Source of the DNA: Lunularia cruciata
Taxonomy: Eukaryota; Streptophyta; Marchantiopsida; Lunulariales; Lunulariaceae
DNA: 64,000 nt
Assembly (NCBI GenBank): GCA_948567375.1
Contig: OX419761.1
Location: 43,004,243-43,068,242, forward strand
Reading direction: 5' to 3'
In this document: positions 58,020 to 64,000 of the stretch, piece after piece
Numbering within the stretch: position 1 is the first letter of the stretch
Layout of the letters: every line of letters begins with the position of its first letter
Program-made: the position numbers and the translations under genes
The notes under the pieces: model-generated
The model's database searches: none
What the model saw: the letters and a program-made list of their open reading frames with translations, nothing else
What the model was told of the DNA's origin: nothing

Positions 58020-59417
58020 ATGGCTTCAGAAAATCTGAACCAGGCTTTGTTTCTCTCCGCTCTGATTCTCCTTGGCGGAGTCAAAAATGCGCATGCCTGG
58101 GGATGGGGATGGGGATGGTATCCAGCTCCTGAGCCGACCGCTGTATCAGAAACGTTCTACTCACAGTCTTGCCCACAAGCGACTGATATTGTCAAGGAAT
58201 TGGTGGACCAGCTCCTTGATTCCGATAAGAACATAGCCGGAGGGCTGCAGCGCCTCCACTTCCATGACTGCTGGGTCAACGTAACGGTCGAAACTAAGCT
58301 GTGTGACATGATTGTGATTTAGTTACCAATTTCGTTTAGTTCTCGGTTGGTATTCTTTGTCACCTACAGCTACTCGTTTCTTAGACCATACTTTTGTTGC
58401 AATATTTCAGGGGTGTGAGGGGTCCTTGCTTCTCAATTCAACCGATACTAATATCGCAGAGAGGGATGGATTCACAAATTTTCTTATCCGAGGTATTCCC
58501 GAGATCGATATGATCAAGGAAGCCATTGAGTCCGCATGCCCAGGCGTTGTATCATGCGCTGATATTGTAGCTCTCGCAGCAAGAGACGCTACAGTTGGAG
58601 TAAGCCCTAACTTTTCAATCCAGCATTTGGTGTAATGACATGTACAGGTTCTTCCCAGGATAATGGTTGGACTAGAAACATATTTGTGTGATCTGCATGT
58701 GATGATCATAGGTTTATAACACTTTGTGATCCAGAGGTTGGAGGACCAAGCTGGCCTGTTGTGCTCGGACGCAGAGATGGGGTTGTATCTCTTGCTGCTG
58801 ATGCCGACACCAACTTGCCATTCCCGAGCTTGAACTTTGACGAGCTCGTTGAGAACTTCGCTCGTAAAGGGTTCAACTCAAGGGAGATGATTGTTCTTTC
58901 AGGTAATGATGACACCAAAGTTGACTGTATGGATATAGAAAACATGAATACAAAATTATTGCGTATTTTGCTACACATGGACACTAACATTCTTCGGAAT
59001 ATGCAACTCGCAGGGGCTCATACGATCGGTCGTACTCACTGCAACGGAGTTGCTCCCCAATTGTACAATTACACCGGCATTGAGGATCTCACCAACCCCG
59101 ATCTGGACGTTGAGTTCGCCAAGACCCTTAAGAAGAAATGTCCCAAGGGCAACAGAGACAACATTGTGAAGATGGATCCCTCAGAGAACCACTTTGACCA
59201 CTTCTATTACAAGGAAGTTCTGGCCAACAGAGGAGTATTCACTTCCGACAATGCTCTTATCACCGACTCATTCGGACGTCAGGTGGTTGAGGACATATCC
59301 AACCCAGGTTCTTCATTCTTTAAGGAGTTCGCAGAAGCTATGGTGAAGATGGGCAACCTTGGACTTCTCACGAGAACTGAGGGAGAGATTCGCAGGCACT
59401 GTCAGTTCATCAATTGA
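58020..59417 (+). CDS. Class III secretory peroxidase alpha2 (4 exons)
   Basis: Sister of alpha1: exons 58020-58280, 58411-58599, 58737-58902 and 59014-59417, 339 residues. Signal peptide, WG run, distal Arg78/His82, proximal His208 and eight Cys are all kept. Differences from alpha1 are few: Asp166 to Val, an Ile-to-Val in QVVEDIS, Ser to Asn in MGNLG and Gly to Arg in LLTRTEG. The exon 3 acceptor has changed from CCACAG to CCAGAG (58731-58736). The in-frame AG at 58735-58736 now follows G, while a CAG two bases upstream (58732-58734) offers a competing site that would shift the frame. The coding sequence is otherwise open. Role as for alpha1: apoplastic oxidation of phenolics with H2O2. Confidence 0.9.
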
Positions 59418-60139
59418 TCAAACGTCAAGTTAATACTAATTCAGTTTGGTAAGTGAACTAGTCAGTAAATTCGAGACGGTCAACCCGTAGATTTATGTGT
59501 GCATTTCACTCGAGCCAAACAGTTTCAGACGTCATACGAGAACTTGACCCCTCGGCTAGACATTCGACGATGATTATGATTACCTTCCGAATTCGGAAAA
59601 CTCTCTCTCACGTGTAGTGGAGAGGAAATATTGTGTTGACTTTTGCATCGAGTATATTCTACCAAGATTGTGTTCTACAGCATTCGCGAAATAAAATTCC
59701 TGAAATATTGCTCCTAATGGAAACGTCCATTCAGATCCGGATGATGCTTTTTTTGTAGTGTTCACGCGGAGTTATTATGCTCGTTTTGATTTCTACTAGA
59801 AGTCGCGAGAATCTATTACTATTCGTGTCCCGAATCTGATTTAAATGACATGAATGGGTCTTTCATACTTTACTGACAAGACATTGGGACACGCTGGACC
59901 AGAATCAGACGTCTACCTCTAAGCCAAATGGTTGTTTCTAATCTATCATAAATAAATCTGGAAGCCACATAGATTTAATGGCATATATTCTACGAGTGCT
60001 GTCTACTGAACATTACAGCACAACAACTCGGACATGCATATCCAACTAGATGTGTTTTACTTTCGGAATGAATGCTTGTGGATGTAGCATTCTCAAGATC
60101 GTTCTTGTTGTTGAGGAATGAATGAGCAAGACCAGCAGT
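59418..60139 (+). other. 3' flank of alpha2
   Basis: Matches 6228-6973. No gene. Homology with block 1 ends at AGCAGTT near 60139. Confidence 0.7.
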
Positions 60140-60960
60140 TTGTGGATTGATACTGTCATATATATGCGAGGATGCTTTAAGTTTAGAAAGGGACCATAAG
60201 CCCATATGGGTTCTATATAAGGGCCCATCTTACGCTTAGCCAAGATAGGACCAACTTTCCTTCTATGCAGCTGCTATTCTTCGAGTTTGTTCTGAAATTG
60301 TCCAGATAATGGATGGTTACATTTATTAGAAAGGGACTTCTCATGGCAAAGGCCTAAGGCTACTGATATAGAGGGGCGTTGCAGTTCCAGTTAGGGCGAT
60401 TTTTGTTTACGCCAGAAGGTGTTAATAGAGTGTCACAAGCCAATATTCCTAGCGGCTAGTGCACGCGGGAAAGTTTAATCTTTAGTAACTATTTCAAATC
60501 TGTGGTGAAGAGTGACTCAAAGTAATTCTGTACCTTTCTCTTTCTTTCTTCTCATTTCTAATATAGACTCTATTGGGGCTTAGCCCCATATTACCATTTT
60601 TTTCTCTCCCTTGTACAGCTTGATGGAGGTCTTCCCATCCTTCGGTTTTCCGACGCGGTCCCCTACTTTATCTCTTCCTATATATATCGCTGTTCGCAAC
60701 TTGTGTCTACATTCTGTAAAGGACATACAGTGGATCTAACGGTGCTTCCCAACATTGATTTTCTCACCGTCAACGTCAACAGTTAAAGTTCGCCGGTATA
60801 TAGTGCGCATTACACAGTTGTGGAGAACATTACTTGTTGAAAATTCCTTTGAACCATGATCCATATGCCAGACAAACAATCCGCGTGGCTTTTGTCGCAG
60901 GGTGGTCGAGGTGGTTGGGATTACCCTACGTGCGAAGCTTTGCATCTAAATCTAGCTATA
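60140..60960. other. Unique flank with a diverged promoter-like piece
   Basis: No gene recognised. Pyrimidine-rich stretches occur near 60535-60620. 60870-60955 resembles, with many changes, 4137-4235 of the alpha upstream region (shared ACAAACAATCCG, GGCTTT and ACCCTA...TACGTGCGA), a possible fourth, old copy. Confidence 0.4.
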
Positions 60961-63180
60961 CCGTGTCACTAAAACTATAATTTTGGTACTAGTTGTGACT
61001 TAACTCACTTGTAGTGATTCAGATTCTCCAAGAATGTTAAGATTGTTGTGCTCAAATATACCAATTGCATTATACTAAAACTTGTCGTTCATTTGCAATA
61101 CATTGGAATGTAATGCATATTATACTAAAACTTGACCTTTGTTTGCAGTATTACCTCCATCTTGAAATGTAGTATAAGCAAATCACAAAGAACAAAACTT
61201 CCCTCTAATGTGCCTATCCAATGTGCCTATTGGCATATTCTTGCTGGCAAAATATGGTCTACTAACAAGAATAGAGTGAATATTCTAAAGCTAAGTAGTT
61301 TTAAATGCAATTTTGCTTAAATACACCAATTTCACTGTACTTAAACTTAACCTTCATTTTTCACTACTATTTACAAATTGACATGTAATGCACATTTGTT
61401 AATTATTTGCTTATTGGTATAGAAAAGAAGTACACTATAAACTATTATCTCATGAAAATCGTTTTTATTCAATAAGATATCATCTTTTGCTAATTTTTTG
61501 AAAATTTTTAAAATTTATTATGATAAATAAGTTTATTATCAGTGTATTACTTGTAATATTAAGACGCTAGTTGATCGTTGACAGACTGATCAATTGGTTG
61601 TAATAGTAATACAAACACAGAGTCATCAGAGAGAAAAGTACTCTCCTATTATGTACATTTAGAATATATATTTTTTGAATATATTCTAGTATTGACTGAT
61701 GAATGAAAAGTTACAATAAAAATATTCGCAATTAAATATAATTCATTCTTTTAGAATACATGGACTGGTAATACACTCAAATTATTGGAAAAAATATGTC
61801 TTTATTAATCTTGTGCTTTCGCTCACACAAGATTTAATGAAACAAGAAAATAAGCAAATATATTTCTATCAGTCTAATTTTATTCTGTTTCATATTGAAG
61901 ATTTGACTTATTTTGCTAAGACATCATAGCCGTTAAAAGACGATTATGAAAGCAACTTACAAGAACCTAAATAAAAAACTTGGTTTTTTATTTGGTTTTT
62001 CTTTTATATTGTCAAAAATCTTGTTCATATCATTAAGGTGTTTACTAATTTTATTATAGTGATCATTATTTGTCTCTCTGCAGAAATATTCTTTGGATTG
62101 GAACTTCAAGAAGCTTCACTTTTGTGTTGAGTTTTACGATGAAGAGAGTTGACTACACTAGAAGTTAGTAGACAAGTAACTTAAATCTTTATTTTCCAAA
62201 TTGAGTGTGAATCAACGAACTATAATTCCAGTTTATTAGCAAATTATATAAGGAGATTACACTTTTTATTATGCAAGAAGATTGGATGCAAAGACTTTGA
62301 GACTTTGAAATTAAGTTACAAATATGGAAGTTAGTAATAACTATAGGATAAAGTATGATAGATGATTATTTTGAATCTTAGATTAATGGTTGATGATAAT
62401 ATGTACTTGTACTAGTAAAGTTGATGTAACATATTATTTGTAATGTAGTTTGATGGTAGCAAGAGGAAGCACTATTGATTTTTGTATTTGATATTTAGAT
62501 TGAGGTCAAATATAGCTAAATTTGGTATTCTAAATTAAATTATGGTGAAATTGGAACAAAAGTGCTATCTATTAAATAATTCTATAAACAGATAGAGATT
62601 GATATTTGAAATGGATTTTGGACAAAATTAGACAAAAAGTAACACTCAATTTTTGGAAAAGTTGATATGGAGAAAAATTAAAAATTAGGAGTATTTAATT
62701 TGCACAATTTGAAATATTAAGAGAAAAATTAAAGTTTTGATTGTTTAGATAGAGTTGAAATTTGACAAATTTGAGAATACTGTTTAAAGATAAATGATTT
62801 TATAGATCTTCAGGTTGGTGAAACTAGAATCTATCCAATTTGAGTTCATGTTATTACAAGAAATAAATTAAATCTGAGAATATTTTTTTAATTGGTATAT
62901 ATTAGAGTATAGCAATCTAATTTGACAAAAAATTGAAGAGCTATTAAATTCAATAAGATCTTTAAGTTACAGGAGATGTTTTATTTGAAACTTAAAGGAG
63001 CAATAAAATTCAAAAAGGTCTTTAAGTTACCACATGAGTTTTAGGTGATTGTATTTAAAAACTTCAAGGCATGATGGATAGAGGTTAGAGTGTTGGAACT
63101 AGTAACAAATGCATATGCTAGAAATACATTCGATCCAGCAAAGAATATAAATAACATGTAAGTATTTAACTAGGAATATA
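60961..63180. other. AT-rich intergenic region, nothing recognised
   Basis: Over 2.2 kb with no coding sign. Short degenerate tandem repeats: TATACTAAAACTTG units at 61071 and 61122, and a ~58-bp repeat (TTCAATAAGATCTTTAAGTTAC type) at about 62936 and 62994. Confidence 0.6.
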
Positions 63181-63389
63181 TAATATTTAAGAATGAGAGA
63201 TTGAGGTGAGTGCAAGAGTGGTCGAGGTGCTTGCTAGGGAGGGAGAATAGTGGAGAGAAAGACTAGCCTGGCAAGGTCTGAGGACTCCTTGAGTACTACC
63301 ACTAATTGGGGTACTCGGGCCTTGAGAGAGAGACCTTGATAGTGTTTTGTTGGTGAGTGCTAGAGTGGCTGATTGCATTGAAGGGAGTG

Positions 63390-63600
63390 GGTTCTTCTTG
63401 AATGGGAGCATTTAATGGGAGACTTAGAGTCAAGAGAGAAAGTTCTTCAAGAGAGAGTGTGCACTATGGGAGACTTGGAGGAGAGAGTGATTTCTTCAAG
63501 GGCGGGAGTGCACTATGGGAGACTTGGAGGAGAGAATGGGTTCCTCAAGAGAGGGAACATAACATGGGGAACTTACTAGAGAGAGAGAGAGTGGGGTTTG
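63390..63600 (+). repeat. Degenerate tandem repeat, ~60-bp unit
   Basis: Units with CACTATGGGAGACTTGGAGG followed by AGAGA and CTTCAAGAG/CTCAAGAG at about 63420, 63461 and 63508. The plus-strand open frame through it is a product of the repeat. Confidence 0.7.
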
Positions 63601-63659
63601 GTAGAGGGGAAAAATTCTTTCAAGGCATTTTAGATTGCATAGATTGTGAGGGTAGAGAG

Positions 63660-64000
63660 ATTAGCTGAGGTAGATGCAGTTGTGGCTTAGAGGGAGTTGA
63701 TGGCAAAGGCTTATTAGATTCAAGAGGATTTTGATTGATGAGAGTTTATTCGTATGATAGAAAGGTTGGACAGAACTCAGGTTGATTTATTTGAGGTGAG
63801 GACAGCTCTAGAGGGGGCTTATAATGAGGTGGAAGGACCTTCTTTCAAGATGAGGCTATAAGATCACTTGCATAGTTAGTAGCATATATGGAGACTCATA
63901 CTTACTATTTAGATATTATCACTCAAGAGACTTAGACCAACATTGTTGAGATGATCACTCAAACTAGAGGATTATAGACATGGTTGGAGGAGACACAAAT
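63660..64000 (+). pseudogene. Possible retroelement gag-like remnant at the right edge
   Basis: Plus-strand translation gives IRMIERLDRTQVDLFEVRTA and LEGAYNEVEGPSFKMRL with several stops; it is coding-like and charged but not recognised. It may be the start of a decayed element continuing beyond the window. Confidence 0.25.

Larger units (their letters stand above)
47235..60139 (+). repeat. Segmental block 3 (gamma, copia, upstream region, alpha2)
   Basis: 47235-48780 is the inverse of the beta region of block 2. 52693-60139 is colinear with 1129-6973 of block 1 (nearly identical), except for a 1629-bp tandem duplication. The host part equivalent to 774-1128 and the 5' end of the copia are missing at the 52692/52693 joint. 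Confidence 0.9.

Noticed and set aside
63402-63668. 88-codon plus-strand open frame
   Set aside because: It follows the ~60-bp tandem repeat and has no independent sign of coding.

Overview
This window looks like nuclear DNA of a land plant. It holds intron-containing secretory class III (plant-type) peroxidase genes, degenerate Ty1/copia and Ty3/gypsy retrotransposons with plant-type primer-binding sites, long AT-rich spacers and a decayed piece of the chloroplast gene atpA. The peroxidases have Trp where seed-plant enzymes normally have Phe (HFHDCWVNGC), and one retroelement carries a C5-cytosine methyltransferase domain. Both features make a non-seed plant such as a bryophyte plausible, but that is inference. 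I see no tRNA, rRNA or CRISPR.

Layout. (1) 1-6973, block 1: the 5' end of a minus-strand copia element running off the left edge, its LTR, a ~4 kb non-coding upstream region, and intact peroxidase alpha1 (4830-6227). (2) 6974-12125, block 2: an inverted copy of the same upstream region with only a stub of alpha exon 1, then, head-to-head, peroxidase beta (10296-11773), broken by two frameshifts. (3) 12.1-47.2 kb: a retrotransposon-dominated spacer. It contains an AT-rich stretch, a solo LTR with target-site duplication, a tandem series of minus-strand Athila/Tat-like gypsy elements that share LTRs and carry an extra coiled-coil ORF after integrase, unidentified plus-strand coding remnants, a copia 3' end with LTR, a second gypsy-type element (gag, protease-like region, DNA methyltransferase), minisatellites, hairpins and the plastid insertion. 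(4) 47.2-60.13 kb, block 3: peroxidase gamma, a broken relative of beta on the minus strand; a 5'-truncated copia element; the alpha upstream region with an extra 1.63 kb tandem duplication; and intact peroxidase alpha2 (58020-59417). (5) 60.1-64 kb: mostly AT-rich sequence without recognisable genes.

History and function. The ancestral unit was a head-to-head pair, beta(-)-shared upstream-alpha(+). Blocks 1 and 3 have copia termini at the same 5-bp target (AAGAG), while block 2 keeps the empty site. The copia insertion therefore preceded the split of blocks 1 and 3 but is absent from block 2. Only alpha1 and alpha2 look able to make enzyme: secreted, haem- and calcium-binding peroxidases of about 339 residues that would act in the wall or apoplast. 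The most unusual content is the methyltransferase-bearing retroelement at 39.4-43.2 kb and the coiled-coil third ORF of the gypsy family at 13-35 kb.
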